Below, one piece after another: positions 46,480 through 54,734 of a stretch of 64,000 nt of DNA. The number at the start of each line of letters is the position of its first letter. The first letter of the stretch is position 1. Location: NCBI RefSeq assembly GCF_900110075.1, contig NZ_FOCJ01000010.1:124001-188000 (forward strand), in the 5' to 3' direction. A program made the translations under genes and the position numbers. The notes beneath the pieces were generated by a model, which did not search any database, was not told the origin of the DNA, and was given only the letters and a program-made list of their open reading frames with translations. This DNA is from Paenibacillus sp. OV219. Lineage in GTDB: Bacteria > Bacillota > Bacilli > Paenibacillales > Paenibacillaceae.

Positions 46480-46854
46480 ATGCTGTCTCTGCTTCGGGAT
46501 TCCATCAAAGGTAGAATGATCGTGCTTCTACTGCTCAGCTCCATCGTGCCAGTGTCGCTGCTTGGCGGCTTATCCTACTATTCCTTTAACTCTTTTATGG
46601 AGAACAAGCTGAAGAGCGGGATTCAGGAAAATCTGGAGAAGGAGCTTATCGGTCTCGATAATATCCTGAAAAATTTGAATTTTGCTTCCCAGCAGCTCGC
46701 ATCACCCACATCACCCGCATCACCCACATCACCTAGGCACAACCATGCTCCGAGCTGCCATTATTCCACCGTTCGACCATCTAAATACCATATAATTCCA
46801 TTTATTGAGCAGCGTCGAAGCTTCGCGACGGTGACGATCATAATAACTGGATAA
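46480..46854 (+). pseudogene. Truncated YesM-type sensor histidine kinase
   Basis: The N-terminus is intact: AAAGAGGT site, a membrane helix (MIVLLLLSSIVPVSLLGG) and the start of an extracellular sensor (KLKSGIQENLEKELIGLDNI, LNFASQQLA). After codon 74, at about 46702, it breaks into four 9-base repeats (TCACCCACA type) and then palindromic repeat DNA, giving a meaningless tail to the stop at 46854. HAMP and kinase domains are missing. The lost kinase probably belonged to the glycan genes upstream. Confidence 0.8.
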
Positions 46855-47027
46855 ATCCAGTTATTTAAGGCGATTTCGCTAGTCAGCTTGCGAATAACTG
46901 GATTTATCCAGTTATATGGTGCGAAATAAGCTGGATGATCGAGTTTGGCCACAAATAACTGTATATTTGCAGTTATTTCACTTCGTATAATCTTAATCAC
47001 GCAAAATAACTGGATAATTGCAGTTAA
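46846..47027. repeat. Four palindromic AATAACTG repeats
   Basis: Hairpin-forming elements of the form AATAACTG-N7-CAGTTATT lie near 46846-46867, 46892-46914, 46954-46978 and 47003-47027. Arms are conserved and the central 6-7 bases vary. Spacing is about 46-62 bases. The last one touches the end of the PD-(D/E)XK-like gene at 47024. They resemble repetitive extragenic palindromes. Confidence 0.85.
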
Positions 47028-47698
47028 CAGAAATAGTTTATAGCTTGCCGAGTGAGACGGTAACCCATCGTTCTCTGCCCTGTAGCGCCAACGACCGGTG
47101 TAAACCAGCCACTCGTGACAAGATCTGATAAACAACGGACGGCAGAACGGTGATCGATGTGCAAATGCCGGGTTACGTCAAGCGGACGGATCGGTTTGGC
47201 AAGTGAGGAAGCGAGGCGAATAATCTCAACTTCCGCCAACTTGGAAATCGTTTTAGGTGAATCGGAAGGTTCATATCGGCTGAACAGCATACGAAGAAGC
47301 AGCACACAAACCTCGGGTCGGTTCGCAACATCGTCGTAAGCAAAGGAAATGACTCGATAGCCGAGACTCTGCAGAAACAGCTCTCGGTTTAATTCATTAC
47401 AATAGCCTTGGCGGTCCATATCGCGAACGTGGGAATTGTAGCCTTTAATCTCGATGACCCATTTTGTTGAACCTGGGGGCAGCCAAGCGAAGTCGGCGAA
47501 ATAAGAACGCCCGCGCCAATCCATGATTTCATATTCCGGATGCAAATCATTCATGTTACCTTTCAAAAGCCACCATACGTTCTTTAAAAACAGTTTTTCG
47601 GCGTGGAAGTTTCGTGTTAGGAGCCTTCCTTTTCGTTCTCCCGTTCGATGGCTGATGTGAAATTGAATAAACACCTCGTAAGTTTGTTCGAAATCCAT
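47024..47698 (-). CDS. PD-(D/E)XK nuclease-like protein with C-terminal winged helix
   Basis: 224 residues. The ATG at 47698 follows GGAGG by 8 bases. After an N-terminal region (VFIQFHISHRTGERKGRLL), residues about 70-130 carry the nuclease-fold signature: Asp in SYFADFAW, then Glu-x-Lys in KWVIEIKGY, followed by the basic NELNRELFLQSLGYRVISFA helix-strand, as in Vsr/DUF559 enzymes. The C-terminal 80 residues look like a winged helix (RPLDVTRHLHIDHRSAVRCL, GYRLT). Function is unknown. It lies next to a cluster of palindromes and between two decayed genes. Confidence 0.65.
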   Translation of the reverse strand: MDFEQTYEVFIQFHISHRTGERKGRLLTRNFHAEKLFLKNVWWLLKGNMNDLHPEYEIMDWRGRSYFADFAWLPPGSTKWVIEIKGYNSHVRDMDRQGYCNELNRELFLQSLGYRVISFAYDDVANRPEVCVLLLRMLFSRYEPSDSPKTISKLAEVEIIRLASSLAKPIRPLDVTRHLHIDHRSAVRCLSDLVTSGWFTPVVGATGQRTMGYRLTRQAINYFC

Positions 47699-47847
47699 TT
47701 CTTCGACCTCCTCCGCATAAAAAACAAAAACGTCCATCCGGTTGCCGCTGCTAACGGTCAATCAGGATGGACGTTCTTCGTCTACTCCAATCATAAAGGT
47801 GAAGGATGTAATATTCAATCCTATAGCTCAAACTATCAGGTAATAGG

Positions 47848-48111
47848 TTCACTAGCGAAGATAAAGTGTGATTTAACCTGGAAAATGGATTTGATATTTG
47901 CCGCATGAAAGCAGGCAGCTGTACGTTCCGCGACGGCATGACGTTCCACTTCGCTCATGCGAATTCGACCGACAAACCGCGCGGGCGCTTGCGATAAATA
48001 TTATTGGAGGACGGTACGCGGTATAGCGGAGCGGACCACATTGTAACAGATGGACTCGGATTTGAGCCGTGAGATCAGCTTGGTGGAGGACTGCTACCGA
48101 AGCTGGCGTAA
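47848..48111 (+). pseudogene. PhyH dioxygenase pseudogene with internal deletion
   Basis: In one frame the strand reads SEDKV, stop, FNLENGF, which matches SEDKVRFYRENGF of the PhyH gene at 63912 at both DNA and protein level. After a few codons it jumps to a PhyH C-terminus: GSCTFRDGMTFHFAHANSTD, DGTRYSGADHIVTDGLGF. Two further in-frame stops interrupt it and it ends at TAA 48109-48111. The central part of the gene, with the HxD motif, has been deleted. A functional-looking terminator lies 74 bases downstream. Confidence 0.8.
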
Positions 48112-48184
48112 TAATAGCCGTTCAATGTTACTCGTTCTGCCACGCAATTGTAAGGAGTAGGATGTAAGAGCTAAGAGTGTGTAG

Positions 48185-48222
48185 ACCGCAGAGGCTGGGG
48201 ACCAACTTTTGCGGTTTTTTTG
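48185..48222 (+). terminator. Terminator of the former PhyH gene
   Basis: Stem ACCGCA/TGCGGT with a 19-base loop, then seven T. Confidence 0.65.
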
Positions 48223-48247
48223 TCATTAAAAACAATTCGTAAAACGG

Positions 48248-48784
48248 TCACAGGTGCGGAAGGACGACTCCTCCGTAGATAAAAGCAGCGGCGATGACTA
48301 GAGCAGGATGCATTCGCCACTTAACGAGTGCGAGAAATGCGGCTGCCGTAATTAGCAACGATTGAATGATGCCAAGCGAGGCAAGAGAGGTTTCACTGGT
48401 TTTCCAAGTGAGCTCCAGCATCATCGCGGCGATGACGGGCTGGACAAGCAGTGTCATCCCTTTGATCGCTTTGGATTGCCGGTGATTCTGCAGCAGCTTG
48501 AGCAGTGCGATTAAAATCAGCGCCGAAGGGAGTGTTGTGGCAATGAGTGCTGCGGCGACACCGAGCCAGCCGTACGCTTCGAAGCCGACGTAAGCGGCGA
48601 TTTTCGTCGCGATTGGACCGGGCAGCATGTTGCCGAGCGCGAGCATGTTGGCGAACTGGTCATGGTCCAACCAGTGATAGTGGTTAACAATTTCCTCGTA
48701 CATGAGCGGAATGGAGGCGGGCCCTCCGCCGTAGCCAAGCATATTGGCTAGAAAAAAGCCCAGCAGCAGCTGCAGGATAATCAT
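48248..48784 (-). CDS. ywrA: Chromate transporter half, YwrA
   Basis: 178 residues. The start overlaps the ywrB stop as ATGA. CHR-family motifs: LGYGGGPASIPLMYEEIVNH near the N-terminus and NMLPGPIATKIAAYVGF in the second helix. Five to six hydrophobic segments. Short CHR proteins work as pairs of oppositely oriented halves that export chromate or import another anion. The gene order with ywrB, ywrC and divergent ywrD matches B. subtilis. Confidence 0.88.
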   Translation of the reverse strand: MIILQLLLGFFLANMLGYGGGPASIPLMYEEIVNHYHWLDHDQFANMLALGNMLPGPIATKIAAYVGFEAYGWLGVAAALIATTLPSALILIALLKLLQNHRQSKAIKGMTLLVQPVIAAMMLELTWKTSETSLASLGIIQSLLITAAAFLALVKWRMHPALVIAAAFIYGGVVLPHL

Positions 48785-49383
48785 CGCGACGCTTCCTCCT
48801 TTCTGTCAGGCTTCGAATGGCTGAAGCGTCGAATCGCAGCTTCGAACAGGGAGTAGTGGAAAAAGCCATAGACGATAAACGCCAGTATAAGCCAGGCAGG
48901 ATGAAGATGCACCTGCGTCAGCAGTAGGAAGGCGAGGACGACGATTGCCGATCCAGCCCATTTTCCGAGTCCTTTCCATGCTTTGTTCATAAATTCATAC
49001 GTCATCTGACCGAGCATGACGGCAATGACCGGATTGACAGCGGCGATCATGTCTTCGACGATTGTGTGACCGGAAAGTGAGGTTACGGTGGTAAACAAAG
49101 CGATCATAGCTAAGATGGAGGGAGCGATATGGGCAGTGAGGGAAACGGCGGCGCCAAGAGGGCCCTTCAAGCGGTAACCGAGATAGGTGGCGATTTTCGT
49201 GGCGATTGGGCCGGGTAGCGTGTTAGCGATCGCCAGCACTTCCCCGAATTCATCGTCGCTCATCCAGCGGAAGCGGGTGACCGCCTCGTATCGGATCAGA
49301 GGGATAACGGAAGGTCCTCCCCCGAAGCCAACGATGCCGGTTCTCGCCATGGCGAGAACAAGTTGCTTGTAGAGGTTACGCAT
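48781..49383 (-). CDS. ywrB: Chromate transporter half, YwrB
   Basis: 200 residues, with AAAGGTGG ahead of the ATG. Homologous to its neighbour: VGFGGGPSVIPLIRYEAVTR and ANTLPGPIATKIATYLGYRL repeat the CHR-family signature. Basic C-terminal tail. It is translationally coupled to ywrA and should form a heterodimer with it in the membrane. A perfect 18-bp palindrome lies 90 bases upstream, a candidate site for the YwrC regulator. Confidence 0.88.
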   Translation of the reverse strand: MRNLYKQLVLAMARTGIVGFGGGPSVIPLIRYEAVTRFRWMSDDEFGEVLAIANTLPGPIATKIATYLGYRLKGPLGAAVSLTAHIAPSILAMIALFTTVTSLSGHTIVEDMIAAVNPVIAVMLGQMTYEFMNKAWKGLGKWAGSAIVVLAFLLLTQVHLHPAWLILAFIVYGFFHYSLFEAAIRRFSHSKPDRKEEASR

Positions 49384-49472
49384 CGGCAGTCCACCTTTCG
49401 CGAATTATTTGTATCGTCGGAATACGAAATAATATAGCACGAAAAGTTTCTAAAGGTTAGCATTTATTTGAA

Positions 49473-49490
49473 TTTATTTTCGAAAATAAA
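49473..49490. promoter_or_regulatory. Perfect 18-bp palindrome, candidate YwrC operator
   Basis: TTTATTTTCGAAAATAAA is an exact inverted repeat between ywrC and ywrB. A related half, TTCGAAAATGA, occurs near 50019 in the ywrC/ywrD divergent gap. AT-rich palindromes with this flexibility suit Lrp/AsnC proteins. Confidence 0.5.
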
Positions 49491-49521
49491 GTTTTTTTAC
49501 GATAATGGTTTCGAATTGAAT

Positions 49522-49998
49522 TTACAGTCGCATGCCCATACGACTTTTGTAGCGATTGATCAGCACCTGGGTGTCGACGCTCATAATGCCGGGCAGTACG
49601 TACAGCTTGCTCAGGAGAAAGTCTTGCATTTCCTGGTTGTCTGCGAATAGTCCATGCATATGAAGCTTGGTCGGTCCCGTCATGTGGTAAAGGCTCGTAA
49701 TCGAGGGTTCCTTGGACAGCTGATCCGCGACTTCGTCGAGAAATTTAGGCTCAACCTCTACGTTGAAAAAGGCGGAGACGGAGATGCCTATTTTCTCAGG
49801 ATTGATGACGATCGTGAACCGTTCCACGACTCCGTCTTCCATGAGGGCATTCACGCGCGCTTGCACGGCGACGCGGGACAGTCCGATTTCTTTGGCCAGG
49901 TCGGTATAGGACATGCGGCTGTTTTCATGGAGCATCGAGATGATTTTGCGGTCGGTCGCGTCGAGATGTGTGTTCGGAATATCCTGCGGGGATGGCAT
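49522..49998 (-). CDS. ywrC: Lrp/AsnC family transcriptional regulator, YwrC
   Basis: 158 residues, the same length as B. subtilis YwrC. The ATG at 49998 has GGAGG upstream. The N-terminal helix-turn-helix is [20 protein letters not shown], then [19 protein letters not shown]. The C-terminal RAM domain contains [35 protein letters not shown] and [13 protein letters not shown]. It is 138 bases upstream of ywrB on the same strand and divergent from ywrD, so it probably controls both. Confidence 0.9.
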   Translation of the reverse strand: MPSPQDIPNTHLDATDRKIISMLHENSRMSYTDLAKEIGLSRVAVQARVNALMEDGVVERFTIVINPEKIGISVSAFFNVEVEPKFLDEVADQLSKEPSITSLYHMTGPTKLHMHGLFADNQEMQDFLLSKLYVLPGIMSVDTQVLINRYKSRMGMRL

Positions 49999-50106
49999 AA
50001 GCCACTCAGCCTCCTTGTTCGAAAATGACAAAACGTAAGCGAATACTAAAAAAAACCTAAAAAGCGTTCGTGAATGGTGGAGATATGGCTCATTTTAACG
50101 ATGTTG

Positions 50107-50136
50107 TTGATAAAAGTCTACCGGTCGTGCTATTTT
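50107..50136 (+). promoter_or_regulatory. Promoter of ywrD
   Basis: TTGATA (50107-50112), 18 bases, TATTTT (50131-50136), about 35 bases before the start codon. Confidence 0.5.
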
Positions 50137-50170
50137 AGGTGACAACGTCGAGATGGAGGAGATGGATGCT

Positions 50171-51751
50171 TTGGGGAAATCGATAATCGGAACACGAGCG
50201 ATGGTCACAAGCCCGCATCACTTGGCCTCCATGGCAGGAGCACGGACACTGCAGCGGGGCGGAAACGCGTTCGACGCAGCGGTCGCTATCAGCGCTTGCT
50301 TGGGGGTTGTATATCCGCACATGACCGGCGTGGGCGGAGATTCGTTCTGGATGACGTATTCCGCTTCCGAAGGGCGTGTTCGAGTCTATAACGCCACAGG
50401 TAAAGCCGGGCATTGTGTCAATCGGTCGCTATACGAAAATGTTGCCTCCATCCCAAGCCGAGGCATCCGCGGTGCGATTACGGTTCCCGGCATGGTCGAC
50501 GGATGGGACGCCATCGCGGGAACCTATGGTCGATTGCCCTGGGGGGAGCTCTTCGAGTCCGCCATTGCATATGCCGAAAGGGGTTTTCCGCTTTCGGGAG
50601 ACCAGCATGCGAACACCGCCGCGAACTGGGCGATGTTGAAAGCAAGTGCCGCGGCCTCACGCGTGTATGCGCCGGGCAATCAGGCGCCGAAGGCGGGCTC
50701 GAGCTTCGTTCAACAAGACTTGGCCAGAACCTTGAAGCAGATCGCAGAAAAGGGGAAAGAGGTTTTTTACCGCGGCGAGCTCGCCGAACGAATAACGGAG
50801 CATTTCCTTCGCGCAGGCGGGTATTTGACTCTCGAAGATTTCGCTAATCATTCCGGCTATTGGACGGAACCGCTCAAAGGGACTTACCGGGGATACGAAA
50901 TCTGCCAAGCGCCTCCGAACTCGCAAGGATTCGCAGCCATTCTGGCGCTCCATCAGCTGGAACGTCATTCGCTTCAGCATATCGAGCATGGCTCATACGA
51001 GTACTACCACTTGCTTATCGAGAGTCTGAAGCTTGCATTCCGGGACCGCAACGAGGTGCTGACGGATCCTGATTTCGCTTCAATTCCGCTTGACCGCTTG
51101 CTTAGTCCTGAGTACGCGGCGGGGCTCGCGGCTAGCATCGACATGAAGAAAGCCGGAGAGCTGGCGTCGGCTCCGATGGGCGGAGATACGGCATACGCGG
51201 CCGTCATCGACGAAGAAGGTAACGCAGTTTCGTTCATACAGAGCTTGTACTTTGAATTCGGATCGGGAGAAGTGGCGGGAGATACGGGGATATTGCTGCA
51301 AAACCGCGGCTCTTTCTTCTCGCTCGATCCTAAGCATCCGAACCGGCTGGAGCCCGGAAAGCGGACGTTTCACACGCTCATGCCGGCAATGGCTTTGCGG
51401 GATGGCAAACCTGCGATCTTGTACGGAACGCAGGGCGGCGAAGGACAGCCGCAAACGCAGACGGCTATTCTGACACGGATGGTCGACTACGGAATGAATC
51501 CGCAGAGCGCCATCGAGGAACCTCGGTGGGTGTGGGGACGCACCTGGGGCGAGGCGAGCCATGCGCTTCGGCTCGAAAGCCGAATCGACCCGGCAGTGGT
51601 GAAGCAGCTTGGCGAAGCGGGTCACGATATTCGGGTTGTCGGCAGCTTCGATCAGGCGATGGGGCATGCTGGGGCGATTCAGGTGACGGATGAAGGGTTT
51701 TTGCAAGGGGGGGCGGATCCCCGCAGCGACGGCGCGGCGATTGGCTGGTGA
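50171..51751 (+). CDS. ywrD: Gamma-glutamyltransferase-like Ntn hydrolase, YwrD
   Basis: 526 residues if started at the TTG at 50171, placed 9 bases after GGAGGAG; ATGs at 50153 and 50162 precede or abut that site and add 6 or 3 residues. GGT fold: GGNAFDAAVAISACLGVVYP, MTGVGGDSFWM, then the processing site MGGDTAYAAVIDEEGNAVSF, whose Thr becomes the nucleophile of the small subunit, and ILYGTQGGEGQPQ. No signal peptide is seen, so cytoplasmic. It cleaves or transfers gamma-glutamyl groups. The divergent position beside ywrCBA is conserved with Bacillus. Confidence 0.88.
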   Translation: MGKSIIGTRAMVTSPHHLASMAGARTLQRGGNAFDAAVAISACLGVVYPHMTGVGGDSFWMTYSASEGRVRVYNATGKAGHCVNRSLYENVASIPSRGIRGAITVPGMVDGWDAIAGTYGRLPWGELFESAIAYAERGFPLSGDQHANTAANWAMLKASAAASRVYAPGNQAPKAGSSFVQQDLARTLKQIAEKGKEVFYRGELAERITEHFLRAGGYLTLEDFANHSGYWTEPLKGTYRGYEICQAPPNSQGFAAILALHQLERHSLQHIEHGSYEYYHLLIESLKLAFRDRNEVLTDPDFASIPLDRLLSPEYAAGLAASIDMKKAGELASAPMGGDTAYAAVIDEEGNAVSFIQSLYFEFGSGEVAGDTGILLQNRGSFFSLDPKHPNRLEPGKRTFHTLMPAMALRDGKPAILYGTQGGEGQPQTQTAILTRMVDYGMNPQSAIEEPRWVWGRTWGEASHALRLESRIDPAVVKQLGEAGHDIRVVGSFDQAMGHAGAIQVTDEGFLQGGADPRSDGAAIGW

Positions 51752-51765
51752 GAGAACCGGTGGGC

Positions 51766-51817
51766 ATCCGGCGATTGTTTTCCTGAAGTAGGAAAACAAT
51801 TGCCGGATTTCTTCTTT
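51766..51817 (+). terminator. Rho-independent terminator of ywrD
   Basis: A 19-bp stem (51766-51784 with 51790-51808, one mismatch) with a 5-base loop and T-rich tail. Confidence 0.9.
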
Positions 51818-51874
51818 TCTGAAGCGGAGAAGAAGGCTGGCTTCTGATGGCAGTGATGAATTGAGTCAAGTTTA

Positions 51875-52041
51875 TGTTAGTTTATCTAACACAATTTATA
51901 GTTTTTGATTAGTTTTCTGGCTTATAAAAATCGAATCGACGGATGGATAAGAAAACGAAAGCGGATACATCAAATAAATAGACTTATATGTTAGAAAACT
52001 TAACATAAATAGATTGACAACATGTAGATCAGAGCTATAAT
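51875..52041 (+). promoter_or_regulatory. Promoter and two inverted-repeat operators of the catabolic island
   Basis: TTGACA at 52014-52019, 16 bases, TATAAT at 52036-52041: a near-perfect sigma-A promoter. Two inverted repeats with the same arms lie upstream: TGTTAG-N5-CTAACA (51875-51891) and TATGTTA-N7-TAACATA (51987-52007). The second abuts the -35. An untranslated leader of about 135 bases, AT-rich, follows to the start at 52185. The regulator is not encoded nearby. Confidence 0.7.
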
Positions 52042-52184
52042 GAAAAGCAACAGCAGCGACAAATGGTAATTAAATTTGCGAAATTTACTTCGAATTGAAA
52101 TCTTTTATTTCAATTTACTGCTATCTTTATCGAAAAATCAGATTTATTGACTAATATGACAACATGCGGCGGGAAGGTGTCCGG

Positions 52185-53939
52185 ATGAAGATTAGATTCG
52201 GGGGAGCATTGAAAGAAAGCAATCAGCCGTGCACAATGCGAGACGGCATCGTCCTGTATGCGGATATTTATCGGCCGGACGATGATAGGCTTTATCCGGT
52301 GCTCTTGATGAGGCAGCCTTACGGAAGAACGCTTGCTTCCACGGTCACCCAAGCCCATCCGGTTTGGTACGTCAGGCAAGGGTTCATTGTGGTTATTCAA
52401 GACGTAAGAGGCCGCGGCGATTCGGGAGGGGCCTTCGATCCGTTCATACATGAAGCCGATGACGGCTACGATGCTGTCGAATGGGCAGCAGGCTTGCCTG
52501 GCTCGAATGGATGCGTAGGAATGTATGGCTTCTCCTATCAAGGGTTCACTCAGTGGGCTGCGGCTTCGGTCAGTCCGCCTTCGTTGAAGGCGATTGCTCC
52601 TGGGATGTGCGGCGCGGATCTCTACAGGGGAATGTTCTACCCGCAAGGTAGATTCGCGGTATTCGAGCATGTGCCTTGGGGATTTCAATTGGCAAGAGAC
52701 AGCGCCCGGAGGGTCGGCGGCGAAGCTGCAATCGAGGCATACACGACAAGAATTCGCCGGAAGACACCAGATGAGCATCTATACCCGTTGCCGGAAGACG
52801 GAAGCCATCCGATATTGAAAGGCTACTTCCCGCAATATGAGGAGTGGTATTCCCATAGCACTTACGATGCGTATTGGGAAAGCCGCAATTGGATGAATGC
52901 CCTCCGGGAACGGTCGGTTCCGACGTTTCTGATCGGCGGCTGGTACGACGTATTCCTGATGGGGACGCTGCTCGATTATGAGGCACTGCGAGGAAGGGAA
53001 CGTGCGGGTAATGGGGTGCTCAGGCTAATGATTGGGCCTTGGGATCACATCCCGTGGGGTCGATATGCCGGCGGACGAGATCACGGACCTGAAGCAGATG
53101 GGCGGATTCACGAACAACAGGCTGCTTGGTTCCGCTACTGGCTGAAAGGGCCAGAGGAACGGTCAATCGAGTCTCCTCTCTTGGCGGATGCAGAAGTGAC
53201 GTACTTCGAGAGAGGGAGCGCGGCATGGCGTTCCATCCCTTCTGCCTCCCCGTTCACGGACGGAGCAAGGAGGCTGCGATACGAGCTGCAGGGTGGCGAG
53301 AGACCATCGAACGGCGCGCTGGGAAGCGGCCGACTGAAAGAAATGGCGGCCTCCGGTAGTGGGACAGAGGCGAAAGACGATATTCGTGAGAAGGAAGCGA
53401 ATGGATGCGATGTATTCGTCTATGATGCCCGGATGCCGATGGTTGTGGAAAGCTATCAGCCAATCGATCGCAGCGCGCAGCAAGACCGAAATGAAATCTT
53501 GGTTTATACCTCGTCGCCTGCAAACAAAAAGTTCAGAATATTCGGTAAACCAAGCGTAAAAGCACAGTACCAGCTGATCGGGGGACCAACCGATCTTGTC
53601 GCGATACTAAGTCTCGTTCGGCCGGACGGCTCTGCCGAGTTTCTGACCGCGGGCAGGACGGAAATTAGCGAAGAAGCCGGTGAGAGCGGCAGTTGGGGGC
53701 AAGCGACAGTCGAGCTTCGCCCGCTGGCGTTCGAGCTTGCGGAAGGTGAGGTAATTCGGCTGGAGCTCACAGGCAGCGCATATCCGCTATTCGCTATCCA
53801 TCCAAATGGCTGCCCGCCGGACGTGCTGCACGAAGCCGAAGCGGACGTTCTAAAGATGGCGACGGTCGCCATTGGATACGGAACGGAGGGTGGCTCTTGG
53901 CTGCAGTTGCCCCTCATCGATGACGAAGGAGGACAATGA
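52185..53939 (+). CDS. CocE/NonD family hydrolase (X-Pro dipeptidyl-peptidase S15 type)
   Basis: 584 residues. The ATG at 52185 follows GGGAAGGTG. Triad: Ser117 in YGFSYQGF, Asp255 in GGWYDVFL and His288 in GPWDHIPWG; bacterial cocaine esterase has Ser117, Asp259 and His287. The cap and a C-terminal jelly-roll (VKAQYQLIGGPTDLVAILSL, IRLELTGSAYPLF) complete the fold. Members hydrolyse esters, amides or cephalosporin-type acyl bonds. As first gene of the island it may remove an acyl group from the imported compound. Residues about 375-415 form a charged, low-complexity insert. Confidence 0.9.
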   Translation: MKIRFGGALKESNQPCTMRDGIVLYADIYRPDDDRLYPVLLMRQPYGRTLASTVTQAHPVWYVRQGFIVVIQDVRGRGDSGGAFDPFIHEADDGYDAVEWAAGLPGSNGCVGMYGFSYQGFTQWAAASVSPPSLKAIAPGMCGADLYRGMFYPQGRFAVFEHVPWGFQLARDSARRVGGEAAIEAYTTRIRRKTPDEHLYPLPEDGSHPILKGYFPQYEEWYSHSTYDAYWESRNWMNALRERSVPTFLIGGWYDVFLMGTLLDYEALRGRERAGNGVLRLMIGPWDHIPWGRYAGGRDHGPEADGRIHEQQAAWFRYWLKGPEERSIESPLLADAEVTYFERGSAAWRSIPSASPFTDGARRLRYELQGGERPSNGALGSGRLKEMAASGSGTEAKDDIREKEANGCDVFVYDARMPMVVESYQPIDRSAQQDRNEILVYTSSPANKKFRIFGKPSVKAQYQLIGGPTDLVAILSLVRPDGSAEFLTAGRTEISEEAGESGSWGQATVELRPLAFELAEGEVIRLELTGSAYPLFAIHPNGCPPDVLHEAEADVLKMATVAIGYGTEGGSWLQLPLIDDEGGQ

Positions 53940-54715
53940 GCATGATTCGAATCGGATACGGGCGCAACGATTGGAAGGTATCGGCGCATTCGGCTGATCT
54001 TAGGAGATCTCCGCAATCGGAACAAACCGCAACGGTTGAAGCCGCTCCCCAGTCCGTCACGCTTGATATGAGCCGAACGGCTGTCATCGTCGTCGACATG
54101 CAGAACGATTTCTGCTCGCCGGGAGGCTGGCTTGATTTCATCGGAGCCGATTACGCTCCGCTTCGCGAACCGGTTGAGAGGCAGAACCGTTTCTTGTCGC
54201 AAATGCGGCGGGAGAGTATCCCAGTCATCTGGCTGAACTGGGGTAACCGCCCGGATCGGCTGAACCTTAGCCCATCCGTCCTGCACGTGTACAACGGAAC
54301 GGGAGCTGGCATCGGCATCGGCGAAACGCTGCCAGGTAATAGCTCCAAGGTGCTCGAGAAGGGAAGCTGGGGGGCGGAGATTCTGGAGGAGCTCGAGGTC
54401 GGGCCCGAAGACATTCGAGTAGATAAGTACCGGATGAGCGGCTTCGTTGACACGCCGCTGGACAGCATCCTGCGCAATCTGCGGGTGGATACGATTCTGT
54501 TCGCCGGCGTTAATCTCGATCAATGCGTCATGGCGACGCTGCAGGACGCCGTGAACGCCGGCTACGATGCGCTGCTGCTGAAAGACTTGTGTGCCACGAA
54601 CTCGCCTGGATATTGCATTGAAGCGACGTATTACAACGTCAAGCAGTGTTACGGCTTCCTGACGGATTCCGAGGCAGTATTACGAGCTCTCGAAACGACT
54701 ATTTCATGCTCATGA
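53936..54715 (+). CDS. RutB-like cysteine hydrolase (isochorismatase superfamily)
   Basis: 259 residues. The ATG overlaps the preceding stop (ATGA), with GAAGGAGG upstream. Triad: Asp54 in IVVDMQNDF, Lys142 in LEKGSWGAE and Cys197 in NLDQCVMATLQDA. The KGSW segment and SGFVDTPLDSILR closely follow RutB (ureidoacrylate amidohydrolase), more than nicotinamidase or N-carbamoylsarcosine hydrolase. RutB removes a terminal carbamoyl group, giving carbon dioxide and ammonia. Here it probably hydrolyses a ureido intermediate. The N-terminal 45 residues precede the core, as in RutB. Confidence 0.9.
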   Translation: MSMIRIGYGRNDWKVSAHSADLRRSPQSEQTATVEAAPQSVTLDMSRTAVIVVDMQNDFCSPGGWLDFIGADYAPLREPVERQNRFLSQMRRESIPVIWLNWGNRPDRLNLSPSVLHVYNGTGAGIGIGETLPGNSSKVLEKGSWGAEILEELEVGPEDIRVDKYRMSGFVDTPLDSILRNLRVDTILFAGVNLDQCVMATLQDAVNAGYDALLLKDLCATNSPGYCIEATYYNVKQCYGFLTDSEAVLRALETTISCS

Positions 54716-54734
54716 AGGGGAGGAAGTCCATCCT

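Noticed and set aside
53504-54523. Minus-strand ORF of 339 codons opposite the CocE-like and RutB-like genes
   Set aside because: Spans the overlap of two well-supported plus-strand genes and has a composition typical of an antisense frame in GC-rich DNA.
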